Shown piece by piece: positions 1 to 9,119 of a stretch of DNA of 43,418 bases; the first letter of the stretch is position 1; each line of letters begins with the position of its first letter. The position numbers were made by a program, and so were the translations under genes. The DNA comes from Balneolales bacterium (GTDB lineage Bacteria; Bacteroidota; Rhodothermia; Balneolales; Natronogracilivirgulaceae), in assembly GCA_007132975.1 (NCBI GenBank), contig SLNO01000039.1, positions 1 through 43,418 on the forward strand, read 5' to 3'. A model generated the notes under the pieces. That model was not told where the DNA came from and did no database searches. It saw nothing but the letters and a program-made list of their open reading frames with translations.

Positions 1-618
1 GTTGTCTGACTGGTAGACGGTCCACTCTTCGCCATCCAGTCGCACCAGTGCGCCGCGAAGACCGGTATCCACGCTGATCCAGAGCGCGCCATCGGGACCT
101 GAAGTGATGTCTCGCACGACGCTTTCCGGCAAGGGCGAATTCAACCTGTGGTAGACCGTCCATTCCTCTCCATTCATGTGCGCCAGGCCATCGTGCGTGC
201 CGATCCAGACTTCACCGTCCCCGAGATCCAGTATTGTGTACACAGTGTTGGATGGCAGCCCGGAGTTGTCCTCGTGAAACAGCGTCCACTCCCCATCTGA
301 GATTCGCAGTAACCCACCGCCTCCGGTGCCCACCCACATGGTGCCATCAGCGCCCCGGCTGAGGGTATTGACGCGATTCACCGGCAGTGGCGAATTGGCG
401 GCATTGTAGAATGTGCGGTTTCCGGTGACGGTGTTCTTCACGGTGATGCCGCCGCGCGACCCGATCCAAATATTATCGCCGTCATTAGCCAGGGAAAGGG
501 CCCAGCTGCTGGTAGTGTAGTTGATCCAGTCCTGATGTTGCGCCAGAGAGGGCGAGGTTATGGCAGTTAAAACGAAAAAGGCCATGATAACGGCCTGCAG
601 AGCGCATCTGAAAAGCAT
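1..618 (-). CDS. Two-component-regulator-type propeller protein, N-terminal 206 residues (partial)
   Basis: The frame opens with ATG at 618 on the minus strand and runs without a stop through the left edge, so only 206 residues are present. A GGAGG box lies a few bases upstream of the ATG. Residues 1-26 form a signal peptide ending near 'SPSLAQ'. The rest consists of short WxG repeats ('IWIGSRGG', 'MWVGTGGG', 'VWIGTHDG', 'LWISVDTG') spaced about 40-45 residues apart, the pattern of Reg_prop beta-propeller blades. In Bacteroidota such propellers form the periplasmic sensor of hybrid two-component systems, but free-standing secreted versions, some with a T9SS tail, are also common. The C-terminus lies outside the window, so the two cannot be told apart here. 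Confidence 0.85.
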   Translation of the reverse strand, partial: MLFRCALQAVIMAFFVLTAITSPSLAQHQDWINYTTSSWALSLANDGDNIWIGSRGGITVKNTVTGNRTFYNAANSPLPVNRVNTLSRGADGTMWVGTGGGGLLRISDGEWTLFHEDNSGLPSNTVYTILDLGDGEVWIGTHDGLAHMNGEEWTVYHRLNSPLPESVVRDITSGPDGALWISVDTGLRGALVRLDGEEWTVYQSDN

Positions 619-916
619 ATGGTCCTCCGATTACAACCTGAATATGATCGTCCATGAAAAAGTCTTTCGTCCCTCCGGGATCCCGGTTCCCTGATGACGG
701 AACCGCTGCACAACGCAGGGTCAAACGGCTTGCCCCGCCTTTTACATCCAACGTTGTATAATAATAAATTTCTATAACATATGCGATGCATACTGTGTGC
801 TAATCTGTGCTCTCTTCGCACCATTTGAATGCTTTTTTCCCCGCGGTTGTTTTGTGAGCAATTCGGATGTACATTCCGGCCTGTCCATATCCAACAATAA
901 CAGAACCCTGACCGCT
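619..916. other. Divergent intergenic region with AT-rich core
   Basis: About 298 bp separate the propeller gene and the DUF2911 gene, which are transcribed away from each other. Positions 751-782 are strikingly AT-rich against GC-rich surroundings and contain a TATAAT hexamer at 757-762. This is the likely place for promoters in one or both directions. No convincing -35 partner was found, and no coding frame here looks real. Confidence 0.4.
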
Positions 917-1510
917 ATGAAATACGCTCATTCAACCAGTCCCTCTGGCAGAATTTCCAGGTTGTTCCTTGCCACCCTGCCCCTTGTGATCCTTGCGTCC
1001 GCGCTGCTTGTGCGTCCGGCCGCCGCGCAGGACGGCTACCAGGAGCCGCAGCACCGGCTCAGCCCGGTCGTCATCGAACGCACCATGGTCGGCGACACCT
1101 ACCTGAAAGTGGTCTACGGACAGCCTTGGGCGCGCGGACGCACCATCTTCGGGGAGCTGGTGCCTTTCGGTCAGGTCTGGCGGACCGGCGCCAACGAGGG
1201 TACCGAAATATTCTTCCAGTCGGATGTCGATTTCGGCGGGCAACACGTGCCGGCCGGTCTCTATACCATCTTCACCATCCCCGGGGAATCCGCATGGACC
1301 GTCATCCTGAACCGCCAGCTGAGACAGTGGGGAGTACGCGGATACAATGACGAATATGACGCTGCGCGCGTTGACGTTCCGGTCACCGCCACCGATGAGC
1401 TCGTGGAGGGCTTCTCCATCCGATTTCTGGAGGATGAGGGCGACGCCGATGTGCAGCTGACTATCTCATGGGAGCGCACCTCCGTCGCCGTGCCCGTCTC
1501 CGTGCGCTGA
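917..1510 (+). CDS. DUF2911 domain secreted protein
   Basis: A 197-aa protein when started at the ATG at 917; the frame is open upstream to 797, but residues before 917 do not look like protein. Residues 8-37 form a signal peptide (basic start, hydrophobic stretch 'LFLATLPLVILASALLV', cleavage after 'AAAQ'). The mature part matches the DUF2911 family: 'VYGQPWARGRTIFGELVPFGQVWRTG' region, then 'AGLYTIFTIPG', 'WTVILNR' and 'GVRGYNDEYDAARV'. DUF2911 proteins are small exported proteins of Bacteroidota with no known reaction. The gene ends 4 bp from the end of the convergent T9SS protein gene, so no separate terminator fits between them. Confidence 0.88.
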   Translation: MKYAHSTSPSGRISRLFLATLPLVILASALLVRPAAAQDGYQEPQHRLSPVVIERTMVGDTYLKVVYGQPWARGRTIFGELVPFGQVWRTGANEGTEIFFQSDVDFGGQHVPAGLYTIFTIPGESAWTVILNRQLRQWGVRGYNDEYDAARVDVPVTATDELVEGFSIRFLEDEGDADVQLTISWERTSVAVPVSVR

Positions 1511-1514
1511 TTCA

Positions 1515-4500
1515 TCACTTGACCAGGGTCATTTTGTGCGTTTTTACATACGACCCGGCCTGGATACGGTAGACATAGACGCCGCTGGCCAGCCGGGTTG
1601 CGTCAAACGAAACGGCATGCGATCCGGCCGGCTGGGGACCATCCACCAGCGTGGCAATCCGCTGCCCGACCACATTGTACACCTCCAGCCGCACTTCGCT
1701 GTCGACCGGCAGGTCGAACCGGATGCTGGTCTGTGAGTTGAACGGGTTGGGATAATTTTGCTGCAGTTTGAAGACATCCGGGATATCGGCCAAGTCGAGA
1801 TCCTCACCGGCACTTGTCAGAACGGCCTCCAGCGATTCCCACGCCCCCTTGTACGGTGCATCGGGGTTTCTCGGGTTACCAAAGATATCCGTGCTCACCG
1901 ACGCCATGTAGGTGCCCGCAAGCCGGTTGTCGCCCTCGGACTCCTCCGCCAGCCGCAGGTCGCGGTCGGACCGGTAATGCACCCGCACCGCCCGCGAGTT
2001 GTGGTCTACGCCGGACAGTTCGCACCAGCGTTCCATCTGCGACGCGCCTTCGCCCTCATACCAGCCCACCGAAGCCTGTCCGGCCACATCCACATTGTTG
2101 CTGTGGACATTGCTCAGGGTGCCGACGTGCCAGCGCCAGCCATAGGCGTTCGCACGGTCATGACGGTTGGTCAGCAGGTTGTTGATGATGAAATAGCGGG
2201 CCGGTTCCTCGTCCGGCGTCACCTCTTCCCATCCGATCGCCGCCGTAACACCGGTCTGGCCGGTCTCCCCGAGATAGATCGTGTTGTGCAGGAAATTGTA
2301 CCGTTCGCCCTGCCCTTCACGGTGGATCGCGATGCCGTACACCCGGTTATTCGCGCTGCCACCCCGATTCTCAAAATCATCGACCGCGCTGATCATGTTG
2401 TTGGCCAGGATGTTGTTGCCCTCGTTCTGGTTGATGACCACACCGGCCGCGTACCGGGCCGAGGATGCATTGATCCCAAGCATCCGGATCTGGTTGGCAC
2501 GCACGTTCGTGTTGCGCGTCCCCGCCAGGTAGATGCCGGCATACCACGCCGGATCGGCAAAATGCCCGGTAACTTCAATGAGGTTGTCCTGGAATGTGTT
2601 GCTCTCGTTGAAAAACGTGGCGATGCCCCGGTGGCTGGCCACTATGTGGCTGCCCGTCACGCTGGCGCGCACCCGCAGCATCGGGTCGTTGGTGCCCCAG
2701 AGTCGCACACCGTCGCGGAAGGGATGCTCCAGGCTGCCGATGCGCAGGCCCTCGAGCGTGATGTATTCCGGCACCGCCGTGGCCGCATCGTCGCGGCGCA
2801 CCTGCACCCCGACCGTACCGGTCTGCGTGCCTGATTCGTGGATGATGTCCAGGTTCCGCAACGTCACATTCCGGCTGCTGCCGACAATCCAGAGCGCCTG
2901 CACCGCCTCCGGATCATCCATGGCGAACGTGAGCCCGCGCTCCTCGCCGCCGTCAATGGTCACGTGGGATGTGTTTTCGATGAGCACCGGATGGGCTACA
3001 CGGATCGTCACATGCCCCCCTGCCGGCTTGAGCGTCATGCGCAGGCTGCTGGACAAGTCCTCCCTGTTCAGGTGCAGCTGCGCACCTGTCTCGTCAAGAT
3101 CCTGGTGGATGAGGAACCGGAACTGGCCCTCCGCCCCGTTTGCGTTGAGGTCGGCAAACGCTTCGCCCAGCGAGTCATATCCCTTGTCGTGGTCACCTTT
3201 GGGGATGTGGTAATCGCCGATGAGCGTGGGTGCCAGCGTGGGTTCGGGTTCATGCGCGCCCATGTAGGGAAATACGGGATGGCGCGGGTTGCCGAGGATG
3301 TCGGCCGGCACCTCGGCCACGCCGCGGCCTGTTAGCGCCACGTCGCCGCGGGAAGCGTCATCCAGCAGCAGCTCGGTGGTCCCGGTGAAATGCACCGGCA
3401 CGGTTTCGGCACGGTCATCGCCGGTCAGCTGGCCCATCTGTTCGGCACCTTCAGCCCACTCTCCGTTGATCCAGCCCGAGGGGGCGTCCACGGTCGTGAA
3501 CCAGTTGTTGGCGCGGGCGCTCCAGCCGGCGTCCGAATCAAGGCACAGTCCCAGGGCACCGGTTTCGTCGCAGCCGGAACCATCGCCAGGGCCGTTGAAT
3601 CCGGCCGTTTCTGCTCCACCGGGACCTGAAAAGCCGCCCCCGGCCGTACCGGTTTCAGATGGCGCAGAGCCATATTCAGGTGTCATGCCGTATCCACCCC
3701 CACCGGAAAACGCCGTTTTCCTGATCACCGGCTGATGCTCGTTGATCCAGAGGTTGTTGCGCACATCCAGGTCCACCTGGCGGTCTCCGGCCGCCCCCGT
3801 CACGCGAAGTGACGCCGAGACCGCTGCGCTTGCAAGATTGTGGATGCGCACCGTGTTGTGGTAGAGTTGGATGGATGCGTCATCGTCCGCGCCGGGACCC
3901 TCGCCGCCGGCATGCAGCGCAATGCCCGCCGCCCGGCTTCCATCGGATGCCGCCTCGAGGGGGATCACGTTGATCATATTGTTGGCGAGCAGGTTGTGGC
4001 CGCTCAGCCCGGCAAGCCGGATACCGTCCACCGACACGTTTTCAGCGCCGGATTCGCGGATCAGCAGGCGGTTTTCGAGCACTTCAAGCCCGCTTCCGCT
4101 AAGCGATGCAACGGCAAATCCGGGGCTGGTGCGAGCTGCTGAAGGAGCAGCGCCGTTTCCGGCCGGACCCACACCGCCGTCCCCGTTGTCATGAGCGCCG
4201 GCCGCATCCGCCCAGACATAAAAGCTGTTCCCGCTCACTTTCGCATTGAAGACGGGCCGGCTGAAGAGCAGCGCGCTGTGTGCGGCGTGGATAGTGTTGC
4301 CGGTGATCTCAAACTGCGAGGCGCCGGCTATGCCGTCTACATGGAGTCCGGCGTGGAAGGGCGCCGTTTCGGTGCCGATGCGCGTATTTTCGAGCGTCAG
4401 GTGTCCGGGCGCGACGTCGGTTTCGGCGCCAAGGCCGAGCTGTACCGCCACCGGGACCTCGGCGACGGCCTCCTCACGGGTAATGTTCAGGTTCTTCAGG

Positions 4501-6662
4501 GCCACGCGCTCCGCAGCGGCGAGCACGGCGACCACCGGCATCTCGACGGATCCGGCGCCGTCGTCAAAGTCATGGTAGTGAAGTTCGTCGGCGGTGTAGT
4601 GGATGGTCAGGCCGGGCGCGTCATGGCCGTTGTCACCGTCCACGATCACATAAGGCGCGCCGATCACGAAGGGACGGTCGATGGTGATCACCGGCTCGGC
4701 GCCGTCCGCGGCCACGATCGACAGCGGGGTCTGCATCGAAAACTGATAGGAGACCGACAGGTCCTCGCCGCGCTCGTCCAGATCGTCGGTGATCACAAAA
4801 CGGATGCTGTTTTCCAGCTCCTCCTGCGCGTTGACCCAGTTCAGCGCTTCGCCGAGCGAGGCGAAACCGGCATCGTGACCGCCCTGCGGGATGTGGTACT
4901 CAACGGCCGGCATAACGCCGCGGGCTGTGACCGCCCAGGCCACGCTCACCAGGTTCTGGTTGCCATAGTTGTAGCCCGGCCAGTCGTAGACCACGTTCTT
5001 GCCCTGATACGACGGATAGGCGATGTTCTTGTTGCCGTAGGGATCATGGACGATGACGGTGCGCCGCCCCTCCTGCACGCCGAGGGCCAGGATCAGGTGT
5101 CCGGCCGAAGTAAGCATCACACAGAGCGGGTACGGATTGCCGTCCTCAAGCTCACGGACCATATCCACATACGGAAGCGACCACACCTGCACCGATTCCA
5201 GGTCGTGCCGGTTGATATACCCCGCCATGGTGGATCGCGGACTTCCGGTGGATCCGAACTGGGAACTCCACATGTAGCCCATTCCGCCCCGCACGCCGCG
5301 GCTGACGGTGTTGTAGGTGAATCCGTAGGCGGTGTATTCCAAGGCCACGTAGTTGGCGTAGTCGCGGGTGATGCCCTGATGGCGCGATGACGGCCAGGGC
5401 GGCACCTTGCGGAAATACCCGAGGGCCATGGCGGCCGTGGCGGGGGCGCAGGCGGCGTAATTGTAATTGTTGCCGGAGAAAAAGGGCGTGTCCCACACCT
5501 GGTTGACGAACGGCACGTCGGTGATCAGGACCGAGGCGTTCAGGTCCTGGGCTAATACGGCCGGGGCCGGGGCCTCGGGCGATGGTGCCGGACCCTCTGC
5601 CCCCGGAGCGGATTTCAGAAAAGAAGCTCCGCCATCGCCGAAATCCTGTTCAAATATCGGCATCCTCTGCTCGCTGCCTTTTTCGATGCGCATGATCTGC
5701 TTGTCAATGGCGTCGAAATAGAGCACATCCCCGCTTTGGCCCACGCTGGCATCGCGCGCGGCGGTCCCGTCCGGATCAGTGAGCGTCACCTGCCGGCTGC
5801 CGTCGAAACTGCTGCGCATGATGTGCATTTTTTTTAGCTCGAAACCTTCTATCTCCGACCGAGTGAAGACCAGCTCGCGGGAGTCTTCGTGCCACGACGG
5901 ATCGCTGCCCTGGCCGAGTTCGTGGATGCGTCCCGTATCCAGCGAATAGACAAAAAGTTCGCCTCCGTTGGACATGTAGGCGACTTTGCGGCTGTCACCG
6001 GACCATTCCGGCCCGAAGACGGCCACGTCCGGCTTGCTGATCGCCCGCACTGACCGGTCCGACAGATCCATGACCAGCAGCTCGTCGCGCTCGTTGTTGA
6101 AAGCGGCATACCGTCCGTCGGGCGAGACGGGCGCCAGGTTGGCGTAGTATCCGAGGTCGTACTCCTCCGGCACATCCGATCCGTTGCGGTAGACCATGAG
6201 CGTGTTGCCGATGGTGAAGGCGTAGCCGCGATCTCCGAAAAACGATGGTTGTCCGGCCGACCACACATGCCCGTGCAGCAGCCGGGTCTCGCCGGTAGCC
6301 AGATCGAGCACCGCCGGTGCCTGCAGCCCGTCCCCGTCGATATCCTTGAAGCCGATAAGGCCGCGATCAGGCGACAGCGTATTGTGCATGCCCGCACCGG
6401 GCGACTGAACCAGCGTGTGCTTTCGTCCATCCAAAATGAGGAATATCTCGGTGGCATAGTTACTGGTGGCAACAATTCCGTGCGGAGTCTGCTTCGGCAT
6501 GCGCAGATATCCCTCCTCCTCAAGCTGGTAGGCATCGGTGATGATTTGGCCAGCGGCGAATAGAGGCAGCAGCAGCGTGGAAACGACCAGTGTGGCTGAT
6601 AAAAAACTGCGGGAGAGGCGGGAGAGCGTGGAAATGGACTTGCGTGTGTAAAATATGTTCAT
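1515..6662 (-). CDS. Secreted multidomain protein: TolB-like propeller, C39-like cysteine peptidase, beta-helix, T9SS sorting tail
   Basis: A 1715-aa protein; the ATG at 6662 is chosen because a signal peptide follows at once (basic 'YTRKS', hydrophobic 'LVVSTLLLPLFAAGQ'). The frame also has an ATG at 6713. Residues ~45-330 carry TolB/WD40-like blades ('SPDGRYAAF', 'GDSRKVAYMSNGG'). After a Pro/Ala-rich linker (~352-375) comes a peptidase C39-like domain (~380-575) with a plausible triad: Cys405 in 'YAACAPATAAMAL', His522 in 'SAGHLILALG', Asp540 in 'VHDPYG'. Two related units follow, each starting 'YHIPxGxHDxGxxSLGEA' (near 588 and 1165) and continuing into right-handed beta-helix repeats. 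The last ~85 residues are a T9SS type A sorting domain. It probably acts at the cell surface or outside. Gly/Ser-rich inserts lie at ~819-846 and ~984-1042. Substrate unknown. Confidence 0.85.
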   Translation of the reverse strand: MNIFYTRKSISTLSRLSRSFLSATLVVSTLLLPLFAAGQIITDAYQLEEEGYLRMPKQTPHGIVATSNYATEIFLILDGRKHTLVQSPGAGMHNTLSPDRGLIGFKDIDGDGLQAPAVLDLATGETRLLHGHVWSAGQPSFFGDRGYAFTIGNTLMVYRNGSDVPEEYDLGYYANLAPVSPDGRYAAFNNERDELLVMDLSDRSVRAISKPDVAVFGPEWSGDSRKVAYMSNGGELFVYSLDTGRIHELGQGSDPSWHEDSRELVFTRSEIEGFELKKMHIMRSSFDGSRQVTLTDPDGTAARDASVGQSGDVLYFDAIDKQIMRIEKGSEQRMPIFEQDFGDGGASFLKSAPGAEGPAPSPEAPAPAVLAQDLNASVLITDVPFVNQVWDTPFFSGNNYNYAACAPATAAMALGYFRKVPPWPSSRHQGITRDYANYVALEYTAYGFTYNTVSRGVRGGMGYMWSSQFGSTGSPRSTMAGYINRHDLESVQVWSLPYVDMVRELEDGNPYPLCVMLTSAGHLILALGVQEGRRTVIVHDPYGNKNIAYPSYQGKNVVYDWPGYNYGNQNLVSVAWAVTARGVMPAVEYHIPQGGHDAGFASLGEALNWVNAQEELENSIRFVITDDLDERGEDLSVSYQFSMQTPLSIVAADGAEPVITIDRPFVIGAPYVIVDGDNGHDAPGLTIHYTADELHYHDFDDGAGSVEMPVVAVLAAAERVALKNLNITREEAVAEVPVAVQLGLGAETDVAPGHLTLENTRIGTETAPFHAGLHVDGIAGASQFEITGNTIHAAHSALLFSRPVFNAKVSGNSFYVWADAAGAHDNGDGGVGPAGNGAAPSAARTSPGFAVASLSGSGLEVLENRLLIRESGAENVSVDGIRLAGLSGHNLLANNMINVIPLEAASDGSRAAGIALHAGGEGPGADDDASIQLYHNTVRIHNLASAAVSASLRVTGAAGDRQVDLDVRNNLWINEHQPVIRKTAFSGGGGYGMTPEYGSAPSETGTAGGGFSGPGGAETAGFNGPGDGSGCDETGALGLCLDSDAGWSARANNWFTTVDAPSGWINGEWAEGAEQMGQLTGDDRAETVPVHFTGTTELLLDDASRGDVALTGRGVAEVPADILGNPRHPVFPYMGAHEPEPTLAPTLIGDYHIPKGDHDKGYDSLGEAFADLNANGAEGQFRFLIHQDLDETGAQLHLNREDLSSSLRMTLKPAGGHVTIRVAHPVLIENTSHVTIDGGEERGLTFAMDDPEAVQALWIVGSSRNVTLRNLDIIHESGTQTGTVGVQVRRDDAATAVPEYITLEGLRIGSLEHPFRDGVRLWGTNDPMLRVRASVTGSHIVASHRGIATFFNESNTFQDNLIEVTGHFADPAWYAGIYLAGTRNTNVRANQIRMLGINASSARYAAGVVINQNEGNNILANNMISAVDDFENRGGSANNRVYGIAIHREGQGERYNFLHNTIYLGETGQTGVTAAIGWEEVTPDEEPARYFIINNLLTNRHDRANAYGWRWHVGTLSNVHSNNVDVAGQASVGWYEGEGASQMERWCELSGVDHNSRAVRVHYRSDRDLRLAEESEGDNRLAGTYMASVSTDIFGNPRNPDAPYKGAWESLEAVLTSAGEDLDLADIPDVFKLQQNYPNPFNSQTSIRFDLPVDSEVRLEVYNVVGQRIATLVDGPQPAGSHAVSFDATRLASGVYVYRIQAGSYVKTHKMTLVK

Positions 6663-7063
6663 GGGCTTTCTAAACGTGGTAACTGGCACTGGCACGGATT
6701 GCCTGGGATCCAAACAAAAAGCTGATATCCATCACCGGCTGCCGGGTCCGGCATCTGTCATGTTCATTATGTCCCTGTGGCCGAAGTAACTGGCCAAGCA
6801 ATATTTATTCAATAAGATAATTTGTGGATATCGGCAGTCAACCGCAAGCAAAATCGAAGCTCGCAGAAAACGGTCCGGCGTTTTCGGATATTGGCTGGTA
6901 TTCATCCTATATTGTAAAACGCGGAGCTGAACAAAGCTGTATTTCAGATTGCCATAATCCATTATCGCAATGGTTGCCGCGACATCAGCGGCCACAGTTC
7001 ATTATCGGGGTTATCACACCAGCAACAACCCCCATCCAACCGGAAAAATTAGAGAAAACGGCT
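6663..7063. other. Divergent intergenic region, 401 bp
   Basis: This stretch separates two divergently transcribed genes. Both strands contain open frames, but their translations lack family features or a sensible start and read as chance. An AT-rich patch at 6801-6827, ending in TAATTTG, resembles the Bacteroidota -7 element (TAnnTTTG) with one base missing, so it could be part of a promoter for the downstream plus-strand gene. No hairpin or riboswitch-like structure was recognised. Confidence 0.35.
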
Positions 7064-7858
7064 ATGAGCAGTAACAAACCGACCATACTCGGAGCCATCG
7101 CCGGTGACGTGATCGGCTCGATCTACGAAGTGCACAACGTCCGGTCGACCGCATTTCCGCTGTTCACCGAGGGATCGGATTTCACCGACGACACCGTACT
7201 GACCGTGGCCGTTGCCGACGCCATCCTCAACAGCAAAGACTTCGGCGAGGTCATCTGGCAATACGGGCGGCGGCACAAGAACCGCGGCTACGGCGGCATG
7301 TTCATACGGTGGCTTCAGCAGCGCAATCCCAAACCCTACAACAGCTACGGCAACGGATCGGCCATGCGTGTGAGCTCCGTCGGCTTCGCCTGCAAAACCA
7401 TGGAGGAAGTGCTGGATATGGCCGCGCGCACGGCGGAGGTCACCCACAACCATCCGGAAGGCATCAAGGGCGCCCAGGCAACGGCCGCAGCGGTCTTCCT
7501 CGCCAAAATCAGCACGGAAAAGGATGATATCCGGGATTACCTGAAGCTCCGGTTCGGCTACGACCTGGATTTCACCCTGGACAGCATCAGGCAACGTTAT
7601 GAATTCAACGCCACTTGCCAGGGATCGGTGCCGCAGGCCATCGTCGCTTTTATGGAGAGTGAGGATTTTGAGGATGCGATCCGGCTGGCCATATCCATCG
7701 GGGGCGACAGTGACACCATCGCCTGCATTGCGGGGAGCATCGCCGCGGCATATTACAAGCATATCCCGGAGGAAATTGCGGACCAGGTGCTGGACCGGCT
7801 GCCGCCTGATTTCATCGAGATAATGGAGCGGTTCGACGAGGCCTACTCGAGTCCGTGA
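7064..7858 (+). CDS. ADP-ribosylglycohydrolase family protein
   Basis: 264 aa from the ATG at 7064; the frame is open far upstream, but conserved sequence begins only at 'TILGAIAGDVIGSIYE', the usual start of the ADP-ribosylglycohydrolase fold. Metal-binding signatures are present: T41-D42-D43-T44 ('FTDDTVL') and 'GGDSDT' at 213-218, plus 'GNGSAMRVSSVGF' and 'HNHPEGIKGAQATAAAVFLA'. The family hydrolyses ADP-ribose bonds on proteins, nucleic acids or small metabolites using a dinuclear magnesium centre in the cytosol. The exact substrate cannot be read from sequence, and no ADP-ribosyltransferase partner is visible nearby. Its end overlaps by 16 bp the end of the convergent membrane-protein gene. 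Confidence 0.9.
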   Translation: MSSNKPTILGAIAGDVIGSIYEVHNVRSTAFPLFTEGSDFTDDTVLTVAVADAILNSKDFGEVIWQYGRRHKNRGYGGMFIRWLQQRNPKPYNSYGNGSAMRVSSVGFACKTMEEVLDMAARTAEVTHNHPEGIKGAQATAAAVFLAKISTEKDDIRDYLKLRFGYDLDFTLDSIRQRYEFNATCQGSVPQAIVAFMESEDFEDAIRLAISIGGDSDTIACIAGSIAAAYYKHIPEEIADQVLDRLPPDFIEIMERFDEAYSSP

Positions 7859-8322
7859 ACCCCGGCTACCTTGAGGCAGAGCATGAGCACCAATCCGTAC
7901 GTCAGGTGCATGATAAGTCCGGCCAGTATCAGCAGACCGGGCACCCAGGTGTCCAGGTAAAAGAAGCCGAACCAGTCACCGGCGGCCAGTGATACCAGCG
8001 GCGAGAGGACAAGGCCTGAGGCCAGCGATATCATAACGCCATAGATGAGTCCGCGCACGAGCCAGTTGCCTGGGATGCGGCCGGCAAGAAAAGCCACCCA
8101 GAACAGTGCGAGCAGGATTCCGCCCATGAAGTAGGCGGTGTTGCCCCAGAAGATATTATAGGGTTCGGTGACATGCACCTCATTGAAGCTGCCGACAATG
8201 ATATGGCCGATATCGACGACCGGCAGACCCAATCCGCCTTGCAAAAACGCCACCATGGACATGACAAATGTAGCGATGAAACCCGATATAACCGTTCTCC
8301 AGAATGTGTTTGTGCTGATCAT
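7843..8322 (-). CDS. Four-helix membrane protein, DUF6789-like
   Basis: 159 aa from the ATG at 8322, chosen because GGAGG lies 6 bases upstream; the frame continues upstream to 8358. Four hydrophobic segments are visible at about residues 10-32, 57-80, 87-112 and 124-150. The start 'SGFIATFVMSMV' followed by 'GLPVVDIGHIIVGSF' resembles small membrane proteins grouped as DUF6789; this match is from memory and uncertain. It lies 57 bp downstream of another four-helix membrane protein on the same strand, so the two are probably co-transcribed. Function unknown. Confidence 0.75.
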   Translation of the reverse strand: MISTNTFWRTVISGFIATFVMSMVAFLQGGLGLPVVDIGHIIVGSFNEVHVTEPYNIFWGNTAYFMGGILLALFWVAFLAGRIPGNWLVRGLIYGVMISLASGLVLSPLVSLAAGDWFGFFYLDTWVPGLLILAGLIMHLTYGLVLMLCLKVAGVHGLE

Positions 8323-8379
8323 TGCTATCCTCCAGTGCTGTGAGCAGAATTGATACAATGGAAAGGTGATGCTCGGGGA

Positions 8380-8880
8380 TTATGCCTGATCAGCGAGCAG
8401 GTCGGCGGATTGTTTTCGTTCATATATCACGCTTATGGCAAGTCCGACGGAAAGCATAACCGCCATCCACAAGACCATCTCGAGCATGACAAGCAGAACC
8501 GGTTCGTGCATTACGTTCCAGGGCAGGTAAAACAAAAACCATGGCACCATAAGCATCCAGGCAACCAGCCCGAACCGTACCCCTTTACTCCATGCCGGCA
8601 AGCCTGAAAAGGCATCCCGGACGAAATGATATGCAATTCCATGTATCATTGCAATGAACAACACTCCGGCCGGCAGGATCCACCACGTGCCCGCGGCCCT
8701 TGGCAAGGGCTCCAGTTGCGTGACTACATAGAGGAATTTTTCACTCTGGAAGTCCGGATTCGCGAGGATTATCTGGGCCGGACCAAAGAGAAGGGACATG
8801 GTGACGAGCCAGATCACGCCCCCGCCCAATCCCGCCACCGCAGCCCGTAGAAGTGCCGGGGATTTTTTTTGATTATCCAT
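8380..8880 (-). CDS. Four-helix membrane protein of unknown function
   Basis: 166 aa with four predicted transmembrane segments at about residues 12-37, 62-87, 100-120 and 124-150. The N-terminus is short and charged ('MDNQKKSP') and the C-terminus is acidic and hydrophilic, suggesting both face the same side. It is the first gene of a likely two-gene unit with the membrane protein ending at 7843. The two share length and helix order, and each has a Trp/basic turn before the third helix, which hints at a distant paralogous pair. No family was recognised. Confidence 0.75.
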   Translation of the reverse strand: MDNQKKSPALLRAAVAGLGGGVIWLVTMSLLFGPAQIILANPDFQSEKFLYVVTQLEPLPRAAGTWWILPAGVLFIAMIHGIAYHFVRDAFSGLPAWSKGVRFGLVAWMLMVPWFLFYLPWNVMHEPVLLVMLEMVLWMAVMLSVGLAISVIYERKQSADLLADQA

Positions 8881-9119
8881 AATCAGACCGCCCGTTTACT
8901 GTTCGTGGTGCACGTCATGGTCATTTATGAGATCAGACCATACTTACTCAATTGCCGCACAATCTAATGCTCAATAGCCGCATAACCTATTGCAACATAT
9001 TGATTATTTTGATTATACACCAGCACATAAACGAACAGGTCCCCTATTTTTGAAACCTGTCGGTCTGCGACACCAGTTCATGGTTTGCATGCCGCAGTGA
9101 TTATTTATGGTAGTGGATG
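8881..9119. other. AT-rich intergenic region without a gene
   Basis: These 239 bp lie downstream of the TPR gene (ends 9120) and upstream of the membrane-protein pair. Positions 8940-9020 are AT-rich and contain a loose direct repeat around 'GCCGCA' (8954 and 8978 areas). The stretch probably carries the promoter for the 8880 gene and the 3' end of the TPR transcript. No clear hairpin-plus-T-run was found. Confidence 0.3.

Noticed and set aside
1758..2834. Plus-strand open frame of 358 codons
   Set aside because: Antisense to the beta-helix part of the same T9SS protein gene, with no family motifs or signal peptide.
4191..5390. Long plus-strand open frame of 399 codons
   Set aside because: It lies entirely antisense to the T9SS protein gene; its His/Arg/Gly/Val-rich translation is typical of an antisense reading of GC-rich coding DNA.
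6732..6995. Minus-strand open frame of 87 codons in the 401-bp intergenic region
   Set aside because: No SD, no signal peptide or family pattern, and its translation changes character along its length. It reads as chance.
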